NCBI GenBank assembly: GCA_019313825.1
Contig: JAFDAM010000007.1
Span: 1-47,429 of the forward strand
Source of the DNA: Deltaproteobacteria bacterium
GTDB lineage: Bacteria; Desulfobacterota; DSM-4660; Desulfatiglandales; HGW-15
Reading direction: 5' to 3'
Length of the DNA stretch: 47,429 nucleotides
In this document: positions 1 to 10,646 of the stretch, piece after piece
Layout of the letters: each line of letters begins with the position of its first letter
Position numbering within the stretch: position 1 is the stretch's first letter
Program-made: the position numbers and the translations under genes
The notes under the pieces: generated by a model
Databases searched by the model: none
What the model was told of the DNA's origin: nothing
Seen by the model: the letters and a program-made list of their open reading frames with translations, nothing else

Positions 1-42
1 TTGTTTGCACCCTAAAAGGGTGTATCGACCATAGGAGGCTAT

Positions 43-290
43 GGCTGTCTTTTCAAGACGATATCTTTTTAGAATTCCACTTGACTCTGCAGTGGTCAAA
101 TATTTGGGTTTTATACCTCTGAATCCTTTGGAATCTGCAATTGACTTGGCAAAGCCCAAATATTTGTCCACTTCCTCAAAAGGTAGTAGATATCGTCTTG
201 AAGAGATAGACATTGCCGGATAAATATCCTTTTTCAGGTAGAGCCAATTTTCTCTGACCACGTCCAATGGACGTGATTTTTAAATTACAA
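43..290. repeat. Imperfect palindromic repeat, copy 1 (with 3' extension)
   Basis: Arms TGTCTTTTCAAGACGATATCT / AGATATCGTCTTGAAGAGATAGACA and GTGGTCAAATATTTGGGTTT / AAGCCCAAATATTTGTCCAC. Similar sequence near 1.1, 18.95 and 44.5 kb. The ORF at 41..223 lies inside it and is probably spurious. Confidence 0.75.
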
Positions 291-426
291 TAAAGTCCTG
301 ATTCTTCGTCCATATTTAGGATTGACACATATAACGTTCACCTGTTAAAAATTGAGCGGGCGAACAGTCAGAGCGATTGATCAATAGCCATATATTAACA
401 AGCACTAAATATGTCAAGGTTTCTTT

Positions 427-999
427 ATGAAAGAACAAAAAAGAGAAATAATCCGTAATGCGGCAGCCCGATTATTTGCTGAAAAGGGTTTTGAGAATAC
501 TACGACCCGGGATATTGCGAGGGCAGCCGACATCAGTAACGCGTCACTTTACTATTATTTTGACAGCAAGGAAGAGCTTCTATACCAGATCCTGGATAAG
601 GAGATGAGTTCCGGCCTTGATATGATCATGGAGATTGAAAAGAGCGATATAAGTCTCAAAGAAAAGCTATCGCGGATTCTCCAGATGCACACGAGCTCTG
701 CTGTAGATTACAACAAGATGAAACTGCTGGTTATCGATCAAAACTCCATAAGCCATAAGAATAAGGAGGCCTTAAAAGAAAAACAAAGAGATTATGTGGG
801 AAAACTGATCAAAATCCTGGATGAGCTTAAAAAAAACAGGGAAATTGTGGATATAGACACTACAGTTTTAGCCTTTGCTTTTTTCGGGATGGTCAGCTGG
901 GCTTACCGCTGGTATAACCCGAATGGGAAAATCAAACCTGCCGAACTATCCGAAATTTTTCATCAGATCTTCACAAAAGGGATATATTCAGAAGGCTGA
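427..999 (+). CDS. TetR/AcrR family transcriptional regulator
   Basis: N-terminal HTH typical of TetR: IIRNAAARLFAEKGFENTTTRDIARAADISNASLYYYFDSKEELL. Confidence 0.93.
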   Translation: MKEQKREIIRNAAARLFAEKGFENTTTRDIARAADISNASLYYYFDSKEELLYQILDKEMSSGLDMIMEIEKSDISLKEKLSRILQMHTSSAVDYNKMKLLVIDQNSISHKNKEALKEKQRDYVGKLIKILDELKKNREIVDIDTTVLAFAFFGMVSWAYRWYNPNGKIKPAELSEIFHQIFTKGIYSEG

Positions 1000-1065
1000 T
1001 CACCCTGAATTAGCGGACCTGCCGAAGATCCTGTATTGTGGTCTGCCTATCATGCATCCTTTTAA

Positions 1066-1256
1066 CCCGGCAATGTCTGTCTCTTCAAAGCGATATCTAC
1101 CACCTTTTGAGAATGCAACCAAATATTTAAGGTTTGATAAATAAGCAGCTGATTACCAAGGATTCATAGGCATAAACCTTCAATATTTGGTCACAGCTAT
1201 GTCCGGTGGAATTTTAAAAAGATATCCCCTTGAAGAGACGGATATTGCCTCCGTTG
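1066..1256. repeat. Imperfect palindromic repeat, copy 2
   Basis: CCGGCAATGTCTGTCTCTTCAAAGCGATATCT ... AACCAAATATTTAAGGTTT ... AAACCTTCAATATTTGGTCAC ... AGATATCCCCTTGAAGAGACGGATATTGCC: nested inverted arms. Confidence 0.75.
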
Positions 1257-1314
1257 AGTAGCACACTCCTCTGGGTGAATCAAAGCCGTTTAAAGATTTT
1301 TCACTATCAAAGGG

Positions 1315-2367
1315 TTATCGCAGATAGATAGGATTGGAAAAGATCCAAGGCCGCCAGCCAAAAAAAGGGATGCGCCTGTACACCTCAACCCTGTATACCC
1401 CTTTCTCAGTTACCTTATGCACGGCCTCCATACCACGCCATTTTTTTTCGAGGACCCCATCTTTATAGAGCCTTACCTCTCCGTTACTCGGCAGTTCGAT
1501 TACCAGGTTACCCGGTCCAAAAAGGTCCTCCTCTCCCATAATCAGATCTGAACCGTCATTTGAGATGAAATAGAACTTGAACCCCTTTGCAGGATACAGC
1601 CTGTCATATGCGATAAACAGACGGCCTTCTTTCATGGCCTCATAGATATCATGCTTTGCAGTCTCAAAGTCCTTGAGTCTCTTTTTGTTGAGAAGGACAT
1701 GTATATTTATCGTGGTTAAAAGAAAATCGTATGAAAGGGGTATAAGATTTATTGGACCCCACCTGAAGACGGATCCGTGGGCATCTGATCCGCCGATAGC
1801 AACTGCTCTTCTGTGCCTGCACAGATTGTCCCAGAAAGAGATCGTCTTTTGACTCGGGCCTTTAAGGGCCTGACGTTTAAAGATTAAAAAAAGTATACCG
1901 TGAAACACGCTTTTAATACGATCTTTCCATCTTGAGGAAAAATTCCAGATGCATATTCCCTTAAATCCGTCTACCGACAGATCATTCCAGGTATAGGCGA
2001 TTGATTTTTCACTAAACGGCATGCCTTTCTCAAAGGGGTGGGCCATAAAGCCGAATCCGTCCTGCATGTTAACCTGATCAATAACCTCCTGGGGCCCAAG
2101 GTTGTCGGACCTTACCATCTCCTTGAGATCATAGGCCAGATAATGGTGATAACGCCTGCCTATCTCAAGCCCGACAAATACCAGCATATCTCCGTAAAAG
2201 CCCTCTTCATCCAGGTTTAAAGAGTCTTTTTTATAGTCATGGTCATTGATACATATGAAGTCAAGGCCTGCACTGGCAGCTGATTTTGCTATCTTGGGAA
2301 CGCTTTTCGCGCCATCTGAATGGATGGAATGGATGTGAAGATTTCCTACATATTCATAGTTGAACAT
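1315..2367 (-). CDS. PHP-domain metal-dependent phosphoesterase
   Basis: LHIHSIHSDGAKSVPKIAKSAASAGLDFICINDHD and GGSDAH motifs. Confidence 0.85.
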   Translation of the reverse strand: MFNYEYVGNLHIHSIHSDGAKSVPKIAKSAASAGLDFICINDHDYKKDSLNLDEEGFYGDMLVFVGLEIGRRYHHYLAYDLKEMVRSDNLGPQEVIDQVNMQDGFGFMAHPFEKGMPFSEKSIAYTWNDLSVDGFKGICIWNFSSRWKDRIKSVFHGILFLIFKRQALKGPSQKTISFWDNLCRHRRAVAIGGSDAHGSVFRWGPINLIPLSYDFLLTTINIHVLLNKKRLKDFETAKHDIYEAMKEGRLFIAYDRLYPAKGFKFYFISNDGSDLIMGEEDLFGPGNLVIELPSNGEVRLYKDGVLEKKWRGMEAVHKVTEKGVYRVEVYRRIPFFGWRPWIFSNPIYLR

Positions 2368-2369
2368 GG

Positions 2370-4064
2370 CTACTCATGCTTAACAAGCGCTTCTAATCCC
2401 ATCTTCATGGGCTTATAGACCGCCAGGATATTAATGAACAGGACCAGTATAAAGGCAGGGATAATGAAGAGCCACTGGAAAACGGTAATATCGTTTCCTC
2501 TCAGGTTCGCCATAAAGATAATATAGACAGGTCCCGCCTCAAGCACAATAATAACGGCCATGAAGATAGCGCTGATCATCATATACATCAATCCCCCAAA
2601 TCCCATTGCCACCTGGGAGATATTTTCATATTTGAAGTTCGGATACATGGCCCCAAAACCGATTCCCAGGGCCACAATGCCGAAAACAGCCATGAACATG
2701 GTTATCGAAGATAGGATCATCATGAATGGTGTCACATTGAGGAGGAGATTGGTAATAATAACAAGTGTCTCTGACAGGACAAGCATTGGAAGGATATAGA
2801 GCGCGAACTTTCCCCACATGAACCGCTTGAGAGAGAGGGGAGATGAACGGATGATCCAGAAGGCGCCGCCTTCCGAACTGACCGAGGGAAAAATAAAACG
2901 GACAGAGATAGAAGCAAGGACAAAGCCGGCAAGGGCCATATTGAGAAACGCGAGCTCGTTCTGCAAAAAGTCTAGTCTTACAGGGCTTCTTTCCAACGGT
3001 AACACGCTGAAATTATATAGATAAACGACCACAAGCGCCCCAAGGAGAAGCAGCTGCGACCACTGGGTATTATCGCGAAAAAAGTTCCGGATATCCTTGT
3101 CCATGATGGATGCCAGGTCATATCCAAAGGACCTTTTGAGAATTCCGGTGAACAGGTCCAGGATCCCTCTCCCCTTTCTTCTCCTTTTCGCCTCCTGCGA
3201 TTTGGAAAAGCCTGTAAAATAGATAGATCCCGCCACCCATATGTTGATGATGATAATTGACAGGGCTGAACTCCATATGAGCATAATCTCAAAGAAATGG
3301 CCTCCGCCTCCTGAATCACTCAGGTGCGCCCACAATACCTTGGTTACCCAGTGGGTCGGCAGATATGGGGAATCCGGGGCCTTCATGGAGCTGACATACT
3401 GCATAATGCTGAAAAAGGCATCCGGGTCCACAAGCCTTTCAGGTCTCAGGAACCGGAACATCAGATAAAGGACGATAATCCCGAATATCATCATCAGCAT
3501 GATAATGTCTCGCGTCCTCTGGGCAGGGAAGATACTGACCATAATCATCGTAAAAAGGATGCCGATACCCGCGGCAATGATGATCAAGGCCGGTCCTATA
3601 TGCAGAAGCGCTAAATAGTAGCCGGGACCAGGACTGTAAACATAGGCATAGGCCATCATGACAGGCAGACCGAACACAACGACCATCCATGAACTGTCAA
3701 CTATGGTATAAAAGGCGCGGCTCAGAAATACCTCCTCCAGATATGCGGGTGAAGAATGACAGAGTTCCAGATCAAAGGAGAGATACAGGTTGGAGAGGGC
3801 GGTAATTATGTGACTGAAGATCAGGAGGGAGAAAAAGGTCAAAAGGATCATTGATAGAAGATGATGGGCCAGGATATCTCCGATCACTTCCACGGACTGG
3901 AAATAGATCAATACACGGCTGGAAAGCACGAACATCAGACCCCAGAAGACAAGGCCGACAACAACCATGATAATTGCCTTCTTCCTTGTCCCTGAGGAAG
4001 CGCCAATAAAACCGTTTTTCAGTCCCAGGACCCTGGGGCTAAGAAGAAGAGAGAGAGCGTTCAT
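2370..4064 (-). CDS. ABC transporter permease, ABC-2 exporter-like
   Basis: 564-aa multi-TM protein overlapping the upstream ATPase gene. Confidence 0.75.
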   Translation of the reverse strand: MNALSLLLSPRVLGLKNGFIGASSGTRKKAIIMVVVGLVFWGLMFVLSSRVLIYFQSVEVIGDILAHHLLSMILLTFFSLLIFSHIITALSNLYLSFDLELCHSSPAYLEEVFLSRAFYTIVDSSWMVVVFGLPVMMAYAYVYSPGPGYYLALLHIGPALIIIAAGIGILFTMIMVSIFPAQRTRDIIMLMMIFGIIVLYLMFRFLRPERLVDPDAFFSIMQYVSSMKAPDSPYLPTHWVTKVLWAHLSDSGGGGHFFEIMLIWSSALSIIIINIWVAGSIYFTGFSKSQEAKRRRKGRGILDLFTGILKRSFGYDLASIMDKDIRNFFRDNTQWSQLLLLGALVVVYLYNFSVLPLERSPVRLDFLQNELAFLNMALAGFVLASISVRFIFPSVSSEGGAFWIIRSSPLSLKRFMWGKFALYILPMLVLSETLVIITNLLLNVTPFMMILSSITMFMAVFGIVALGIGFGAMYPNFKYENISQVAMGFGGLMYMMISAIFMAVIIVLEAGPVYIIFMANLRGNDITVFQWLFIIPAFILVLFINILAVYKPMKMGLEALVKHE

Positions 4065-4797
4065 GAGCGATTCTTTTTCCTTCAGTCAGTTTTAAAAATA
4101 TTTTTTCCAGGTTACCATCAATCCCTGTAGATTCTTTCAGTTCCTCCGGTGTTCCCAGGGCAATGACCCTGCCTGCCTGGATGATGGCGATCTCCTGGCA
4201 TAGCTCCTGAGCCACTTCAAGGGAATGGGTAGACATAAAGATGGTCGTGCCCTTGCCGGCCTGATCCCTGAATATGTCCTTCACCAGTCTGGCACCTTTG
4301 GGATCCAGGCCGACCATCGGCTCATCGACGATAAGGACCTTCGGCCTGTGCAGCAGGGCGCTACACATGACAAGTCTCTGCTTCATACCGTGAGAATAGC
4401 TCTCAATCAGCTCGTCGCCCCAGTGGTCCAGTTCAAACAGCTCCAGGAGTTCCAGGAGACGGGTATCCAGAGAGGAAGAATTGTCTATATTATAGAGACC
4501 GGCAATAAAGCTGAGGAACTCTATTCCGGTGAGCTTTTCATACAGAAACGGACGGTCAGGGATAAAACCGGTGCACCCCTTGACTCCGGAAGGCTCCACG
4601 GCGATATCCATCCCGTTTATTACAATATTCCCGTTTGTGGGTTTCAAGACACCTGCCATCATCTTGATGGTAGTAGTCTTTCCCGCACCGTTCGGCCCTA
4701 AAAACCCGAAGATAATCCCTTTTCTTACCTCTATATTAAGGTTATCAACGGCCCTGAGGCCTTTGTACAGCTTGGTCAGATCTGTTAATTTAATCAT
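4039..4797 (-). CDS. ABC transporter ATP-binding protein
   Basis: Walker A GPNGAGKTT, signature SHGMKQRL, Walker B VLIVDEP. Confidence 0.95.
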   Translation of the reverse strand: MIKLTDLTKLYKGLRAVDNLNIEVRKGIIFGFLGPNGAGKTTTIKMMAGVLKPTNGNIVINGMDIAVEPSGVKGCTGFIPDRPFLYEKLTGIEFLSFIAGLYNIDNSSSLDTRLLELLELFELDHWGDELIESYSHGMKQRLVMCSALLHRPKVLIVDEPMVGLDPKGARLVKDIFRDQAGKGTTIFMSTHSLEVAQELCQEIAIIQAGRVIALGTPEELKESTGIDGNLEKIFLKLTEGKRIAHERSLSSS

Positions 4798-6364
4798 ATC
4801 GGTAATCCATGAGTTTTAGTTTGAGTTTTCCGATCAGTCCTGTAATCTCCAACTGTTTATCCAGATTTCCCCGCATCAACGTAATATGACTTACGTCAGC
4901 GGGCAGTTGGTTCAGGGTCGCATCCATTGATATCCACTCACCCACATATGCCTCTGTCCAGGCATGATAGAAAAATTTCCGTCTGTTATAGACAAGGCCG
5001 GTACTCAGCCTGGCAGGGATTCCCGATGCCCTCAACAGGGCGGTCAGAAGGGTGGCGTGCTCATTACAGTCCCCTACCCTGGTCCGGAGAACCTCAAGGG
5101 CGCTGGGGACACTGACGACAGGCCTCTTCTCAATGTTACCATAGACCCAGCGCAATAACTTCCTGGTCACCACAAGCGGGTCATTCTCGTCTCCTGTAAT
5201 CCGGCGGGCCATCTCTATTATCTCTTTCGCATCATTCTCGATATTGAATTCAGGCTCTAAAAATGCCATTAGTGCATCACCTGATCTATCAAATGGAATG
5301 GAGTAGGATGTCTTGAAAGGTGGCTTTTCCTTGTTTATCTCCAAGACGCCGTTATGGAATCTCTGGCGGCCGTTATTCCAGGCATTTTGAAACTCTTTGA
5401 CATAATCTATGCCGTCTAACCTTAACTTCAGGTAACTCAGCCTGTCAGGGTCAGGCAGTTCCTTATCCATTGTTACGGCGGTCAATTCATAGAAATCATC
5501 GGCCTCTCTGTCTTCAAGGCCCAGAGGCGCATTGGCGGCGCTTGATTTGACAGTGGACATCCCCATGAAACCCTCTTCTTTCAAGGTTCCGCCATCTTTA
5601 TCAAGCCAAAATGTCATCAGCTTGCCCCACATCTCCGTTTCCAGGCGGAACGCGTCATAGGTCATTCTATTTATCTTAATTCGCTCTCTTGACACTACCC
5701 TGACAACCGTCTCTTTCTGTGACATGGTGGAAGGATCAAAGACGGGTATATTAAAGGTATCTCCTATGCTGATCTTGCGATTCTTAAAAAAATGGCCCAT
5801 GCCGGTGCCCATCATGGGCGGTCTGGCAAGCTTGATGCTTCTGGTTTTTTGCTTTCTCCCCTTTCCCGTAACTATCAACAGCCGGTCTCCCTCAACCTTG
5901 CCGGATATATTGAAGCTGACCACGCCGGAGGTCATCTTGAAATAAAAGCTTTTCAGCAGAAATTTATCATCAACGCGGGATTGAGTGACTGTGTGTATAC
6001 TCCTGCTCATATCCATGAGATTAAGCTTTAAAAGGATCTCCTCCTGGATGAAATAGCCTTCTTTGAAAGGCTTTATAAGGTTTACGGCATAACCCACCTT
6101 CTTGTCCTTGAGGTAGATATCTTTCCACTCGCGTTGAGCTGAATCGATGGTTATCACACTGTTTTCAAAACCTATTCCTGTCTTCTGCTTTTTAAAATCG
6201 ACCTTCCTAACCAGCATGCCGATCATGGTAAGCCAGAATGCCACGATAACCGCACCGAATATATTAAAAAGATATCTCTTGTTTCCTAAGGCTGTCATAC
6301 TAAAATGATTCTCCGAAATTCCATTGCATCTCGCAAGAGATAGCTGTCGCAAATTTTGATCCAA
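4790..6364 (-). CDS. Transglutaminase-like domain membrane-anchored protein
   Basis: C-terminal VGDCNEHATLLTALLRASGIPARLSTGLVY...HAWTEAYVGEWISMDAT matches the transglutaminase-like Cys-His-Asp pattern; N-terminal TM segment. Confidence 0.85.
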   Translation of the reverse strand: MDQNLRQLSLARCNGISENHFSMTALGNKRYLFNIFGAVIVAFWLTMIGMLVRKVDFKKQKTGIGFENSVITIDSAQREWKDIYLKDKKVGYAVNLIKPFKEGYFIQEEILLKLNLMDMSRSIHTVTQSRVDDKFLLKSFYFKMTSGVVSFNISGKVEGDRLLIVTGKGRKQKTRSIKLARPPMMGTGMGHFFKNRKISIGDTFNIPVFDPSTMSQKETVVRVVSRERIKINRMTYDAFRLETEMWGKLMTFWLDKDGGTLKEEGFMGMSTVKSSAANAPLGLEDREADDFYELTAVTMDKELPDPDRLSYLKLRLDGIDYVKEFQNAWNNGRQRFHNGVLEINKEKPPFKTSYSIPFDRSGDALMAFLEPEFNIENDAKEIIEMARRITGDENDPLVVTRKLLRWVYGNIEKRPVVSVPSALEVLRTRVGDCNEHATLLTALLRASGIPARLSTGLVYNRRKFFYHAWTEAYVGEWISMDATLNQLPADVSHITLMRGNLDKQLEITGLIGKLKLKLMDYRYD

Positions 6365-7020
6365 TGCCGCCCTGGAAATATGAATAAGATCGCAAAGAGA
6401 TTAACCGTGAAGTGTGAACATTGAACCTGATAACCTGAGCAGCCATGTGTAAGTTACCTTATATGCATTTTTTACGTATCACAAAGATAATGTAAAATCA
6501 GGGTATTACAAGGGGAAAAGCGTGGATTCTCAAAGAGGAGATCTGATCTTTTCCAATAAAAGACGGGCATTTGATAGAACGGTGGAGAGTGAATCCGTAG
6601 GCAACCCGGCGCCTTCAATGACTCTGCCGGCAAACTCTTCATTCATTAAATCCCCGGGAGAATGTGTATGCAGATCAATCATATATCGACCGTCGCAAGT
6701 TATCCGTTTTCAAAAGAGAACTGGTCATATATCGAAGCTCCGCCTCAAACCGTGAAGCGAGTTGATAGGGGTAAAATACTTTAGTTGCTTCTAGCGAAGA
6801 GATACTGGTTGCTGGATGCTCGATGCTGGTCGAAGATCCCATATTCAACGGGGATAAGTCAAAAAAGGCGTTTCCTGTTTTATCCAGTATCCAAAGGCCG
6901 GCATCCAGTCCCGCCTCGGCGGGATTAACTACCTTAAAACGTTGAATATTTCAAAAACTTGACACAGATTTTTAAATCTTAGCCTATATAGGCACCTAGT
7001 GCAGACAGCAGGCACCGTCT

Positions 7021-7518
7021 TTACATCTTGTATTTTCCAAAATCCTCCAGATTCAAGCTTTCCAAGATCTCCTGCCATTTTTTTCCCTGTTCTGATTTAT
7101 CCTCTGGTTCTGCTCTCAGATCTATCTGCTTTGACTTTTCAATGACCTTTTCATCCACAAAGACCGGTGCATCAACTCTAAGGGAAAGTGCCAATGCGTC
7201 ACTTGGTCTTGCGTCCAGGGTTATATCCTTACCCTTATGCGTAAAGTGGATTAAGGCATAATATGTGTTGTTTTTTAGATCACAAACCTCTATCTTGCCT
7301 ACCTTGGCATCTACCAGATCCAGGATATTCTTAAGCAGGTCATGCGTCATCGGCCTTGAGAACTGGATACCCTCCAACTCACTTGCGATAGCAGTGGCCT
7401 CAAGCAGTCCTATCCATATGGGTAGTGTTTTTTCGCCGTCAATCTCCTTTAGGATAACGATAGGGCTGTTTGTCAAGGGATCTACCGTCAAACCTGATAT
7501 GGTCATGGGCTTTAACAT
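7021..7518 (-). CDS. Bifunctional nuclease family protein (DUF151)
   Basis: PIVILKEIDGEKTLPIWIGLLEATAIASELEG...RPMTHDLL...ARPSDALALSLRVDAPVFV is characteristic. Confidence 0.92.
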   Translation of the reverse strand: MLKPMTISGLTVDPLTNSPIVILKEIDGEKTLPIWIGLLEATAIASELEGIQFSRPMTHDLLKNILDLVDAKVGKIEVCDLKNNTYYALIHFTHKGKDITLDARPSDALALSLRVDAPVFVDEKVIEKSKQIDLRAEPEDKSEQGKKWQEILESLNLEDFGKYKM

Positions 7519-7632
7519 AATAGCCTCCTCGGTTTTTTATTATCTTATTAAAACCACTTAATATTGTTAATCATACAATGTCGTTTGTCAACACAACTTT
7601 CTCGTCGGATTATTAAATATATCCACTTGACT

Positions 7633-7686
7633 TCAGTAATGTCCGGTTAGGATGTTGCATTAATGACATTTGTATTCTAAAGATGG
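7633..7686. repeat. Solo terminus of the MITE/IS family seen at 10647-10760
   Basis: TCAGTAATGTCCGGTTAGGATGTTGCATTAATGACATTTGTATTCTAAAGA is near-identical to the left end of the 10.65-kb element. Confidence 0.8.
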
Positions 7687-8060
7687 CCGGTGGGGATCTC
7701 TTTGAAGGGTCGAACTTGTTTAAGCGCCGGAAACCGACACTCCACAAGACGAAGCGGACGGCCAGTGTCCTGTATTATCGTCCGGAATGTGGGACAGGGC
7801 GTTGGCAAAGACACCCACACCGCCCGCTTGGGAAGCACGACACCATCGAACTAAAGCCGATAGGCTTTCGACCCGGAAAAGAGATTGACACTGCCTCTGA
7901 ATACTTGCAATTAAGCAATGTTGGTTTATCGAGGGTAACCTGAATTTTCGAATAGATATGTGTCATTGTGAATTCAGGCATTTATATGAGAGAAACGCTG
8001 TTTTCATTCTATATTTGGACAGTAATGGACATTTATATATATTCAGGTTATTAAAGAGCC

Positions 8061-10607
8061 ATGGCATCTCACGGGAAAAAAACCCTTTATCCTTATGTAC
8101 TAGATCATAAACCCGGATTCTTTCTGAACGGGCTCCTGTACAGGCTTTTTAAAAGAGTCCGTCTTGATGAAAATATGAAAGAGGCCCTGAAACAGATGCA
8201 CAAGAAAGGGTCCGTGGTCTATGCGAGCAAGTATAAGGGAAAGCTGGATTACCTCCTGTATCATTACAATTTCCGAAGAAGACGTCTGCCCTATCCCAGA
8301 ATCGCCTTTGATCTCAATATATCCTTGTTCTTGCCCATTTCCAGGCTCTTTAAGATCCTGGTATCTCAAATCTCCGCTTTTTTCAGATATGGTCGGATCC
8401 CAAACCCCTATCAATCCGGGTTTTACAGCAGGGCCATTCAAAAGGGAACACCGTCACTTATCTTTCTGGTTGATCCAAAGGGTTTTATCAGACAGTTTAT
8501 CCATTCTGAAAAGGATCATCTGCAATTTCTCCTTGAAACACAGAAGGATACTGATCACCCTATTTTTATTGTCCCACAGCTCATTCTCTATAAAAAAACA
8601 CCTGAAAAGGATTACACGAGCCTGGCCAACATATTGTTCGGGTTTAAAGACCATCCGGGTTTTATCAGGAAGATTGCCCTGTTTTTCAGACACTATCATC
8701 ATGCCTTCATAGATTTCGGCAGACCCCTGGACCTTAAGGCCTATCTGTCGGACCAGCCCGCCGGGAGACCCCTCAATGATATGGCTACGGAGATCAAGCA
8801 GATGCTCATTGACGATATCGATGGCCAGAAAAGGGTCCTCCTGGGTCCTATCATGAAATCCAGGCAACAGATCAAGGAGATTGTCCTCAGGGATCCGAGG
8901 GTCACCAGGTATATTGAAAAGAGGGCCTCTGAAAAGAGAAAAACGCTCAAGCAGTTGAGAAAGAAGGCTGGTGAATATTTTGATGAGATCGCGGCGGATT
9001 TTAACATCACTTACGTGCAGCTCTTTTACAGGGCATTGAAATGGCTCTGGAAAAAGATATTTGAAGAGATAGATGTTAATAAGTCCGACCAGGCAAAGGT
9101 GAGGGAATGGGCTAGAAGAGGCCCGCTGATATTTATTCCTTCCCATAAAAGTCACATCGATTATCTGGTCCTCAACTATGTACTTTACGACTATAATATG
9201 CACATCCCCAGGATTGCCGCCGGACAGAATCTGACCTTCTGGCCCATGGGTTATATCTTCAGAAAATCCGGTGCCTTTTTCATCCGTCGCAGTTTCAAGG
9301 GCGCAAGACTCTATGCAGAGGTATTTGGAAGATACATCAAGGCCCTTCTTGAAGAAGGTCACCCCATTGAATTCTATATTGAAGGCGGCCGCAGTAGAAA
9401 TGGGAAACTTGTGCTCCCCAAGATAGGTTTCCTTTCAATCCTGCTTCGGGCCTATCATGAGGGATTCTGTAAGGATCTTATATTTGTCCCCACTTCCATA
9501 ATCTATGACCGGGTCCTAGAGGAGAAATCCTATCTGAAGGAGATCAATGGGGGTACTAAAGAGAAGGAAAGTTTCAGACAGATTATTAATGCGAGGCGTT
9601 TCCTTAAAAAAAAATACGGGAAGATCTATGTGCGATTCAATAATCCCTTTTCACTGAATGAATACCTCTCCCAGAGGGAGCAGGACGCTAAGGATACCAC
9701 TAAAGATCTCGCCTTTCATCTGGTAAGATCCATAAACGAGGTGTCTGTAGTTACCCCCCTTTCCCTTATTGCCACCGCCGTTCTGGCCGCTCACCGCAGT
9801 GGGTTCCATATGTCAGAACTTTTGGAGACGGTAAACATCCTTTTGAAGTTCCTTGAAAACCATAAGATGCCCATTGCCAATACACTCAATGATCCCTCAA
9901 AGGCGGTTAAGGATACCGTATCTCTGTTAACTAACTGGAAGGTCGTCAACTTAATGGAAGAAGCACCGGGAGAAGAGGAGACATTTTACTATGTGGATGA
10001 TGATAAAAAGATGGAGCTTGAATATTATAAAAACAATATCATCCATTTCTATATTCATCACTCTTTTGTGGCCCTATCACTTTTAAACGGCATCGCGGAA
10101 GAGAAAGAAACAGAGTCAATAATTTCCGACTACACCTTTTTGAAAGAACTTTTTAAGAATGAGTTTGTTTTTGATAAGGATGAAGACCTCCATGGAAAGA
10201 TCGGCTCGATCACTGAATATTTTTTAAAGTCAGGGTTTTTGACCCGTTCCAACGGAGACAGGGGCTACAAGATCACGAAACTCGGGTTCGATAAATTGCC
10301 TGTATGGGCAGCCCTTTCAAAGACCTTTCTTGAATCATACTGGATCGCGGCCAAGGCCATAAGTCAGAAAAAAGATGGTGGAGGTCTTTTAAAGAGCATG
10401 AACTACTTGGGTAAACGCCTTTATAAACAGGGAGTTATCGATCATATAGGGGCGCTCTCGCAGGTAAATTACAGAAATGCCATGGGCTTTATCAATAGAA
10501 ACGTCCTTAACTCTAATAAGCGTTCATCAAAAGATCGTCCCAGCTCCTTTGAGAGTCTTTCACAGTTCAGCAAGCGGTTATATGATCTGTCCCATTATGG
10601 GCAATAG
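8061..10607 (+). CDS. plsB: Glycerol-3-phosphate 1-O-acyltransferase (PlsB-like)
   Basis: Acyltransferase HX4D motif FIPSHKSHIDYLVLNYVLYD, AAGQNLTFWPMGYIFRKSGAFFIRRSFKG, EFYIEGGRSRNGK. Confidence 0.9.
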   Translation: MASHGKKTLYPYVLDHKPGFFLNGLLYRLFKRVRLDENMKEALKQMHKKGSVVYASKYKGKLDYLLYHYNFRRRRLPYPRIAFDLNISLFLPISRLFKILVSQISAFFRYGRIPNPYQSGFYSRAIQKGTPSLIFLVDPKGFIRQFIHSEKDHLQFLLETQKDTDHPIFIVPQLILYKKTPEKDYTSLANILFGFKDHPGFIRKIALFFRHYHHAFIDFGRPLDLKAYLSDQPAGRPLNDMATEIKQMLIDDIDGQKRVLLGPIMKSRQQIKEIVLRDPRVTRYIEKRASEKRKTLKQLRKKAGEYFDEIAADFNITYVQLFYRALKWLWKKIFEEIDVNKSDQAKVREWARRGPLIFIPSHKSHIDYLVLNYVLYDYNMHIPRIAAGQNLTFWPMGYIFRKSGAFFIRRSFKGARLYAEVFGRYIKALLEEGHPIEFYIEGGRSRNGKLVLPKIGFLSILLRAYHEGFCKDLIFVPTSIIYDRVLEEKSYLKEINGGTKEKESFRQIINARRFLKKKYGKIYVRFNNPFSLNEYLSQREQDAKDTTKDLAFHLVRSINEVSVVTPLSLIATAVLAAHRSGFHMSELLETVNILLKFLENHKMPIANTLNDPSKAVKDTVSLLTNWKVVNLMEEAPGEEETFYYVDDDKKMELEYYKNNIIHFYIHHSFVALSLLNGIAEEKETESIISDYTFLKELFKNEFVFDKDEDLHGKIGSITEYFLKSGFLTRSNGDRGYKITKLGFDKLPVWAALSKTFLESYWIAAKAISQKKDGGGLLKSMNYLGKRLYKQGVIDHIGALSQVNYRNAMGFINRNVLNSNKRSSKDRPSSFESLSQFSKRLYDLSHYGQ

Positions 10608-10646
10608 GATAAATGAAAGGCGTAGGGCATAAGGCGTAAGGCAAAT

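Noticed and set aside
41-223. ORF 41..223 (+) as a protein-coding gene
   Set aside because: It lies wholly within the palindromic repeat copy 1; the apparent protein comes from the repeat arms.
875-1144. ORF 875..1144 (+)
   Set aside because: Overlaps the TetR gene in another frame and runs into palindromic repeat copy 2.
6522-6755. 77-aa plus-strand ORF in the gap upstream of the DUF151 gene
   Set aside because: No recognisable motif, and it lies in an intergenic stretch rich in repeat phrases.
8454-9362. 302-aa minus-strand ORF opposite plsB
   Set aside because: Antisense shadow of a well-supported PlsB coding region; no recognisable domain.
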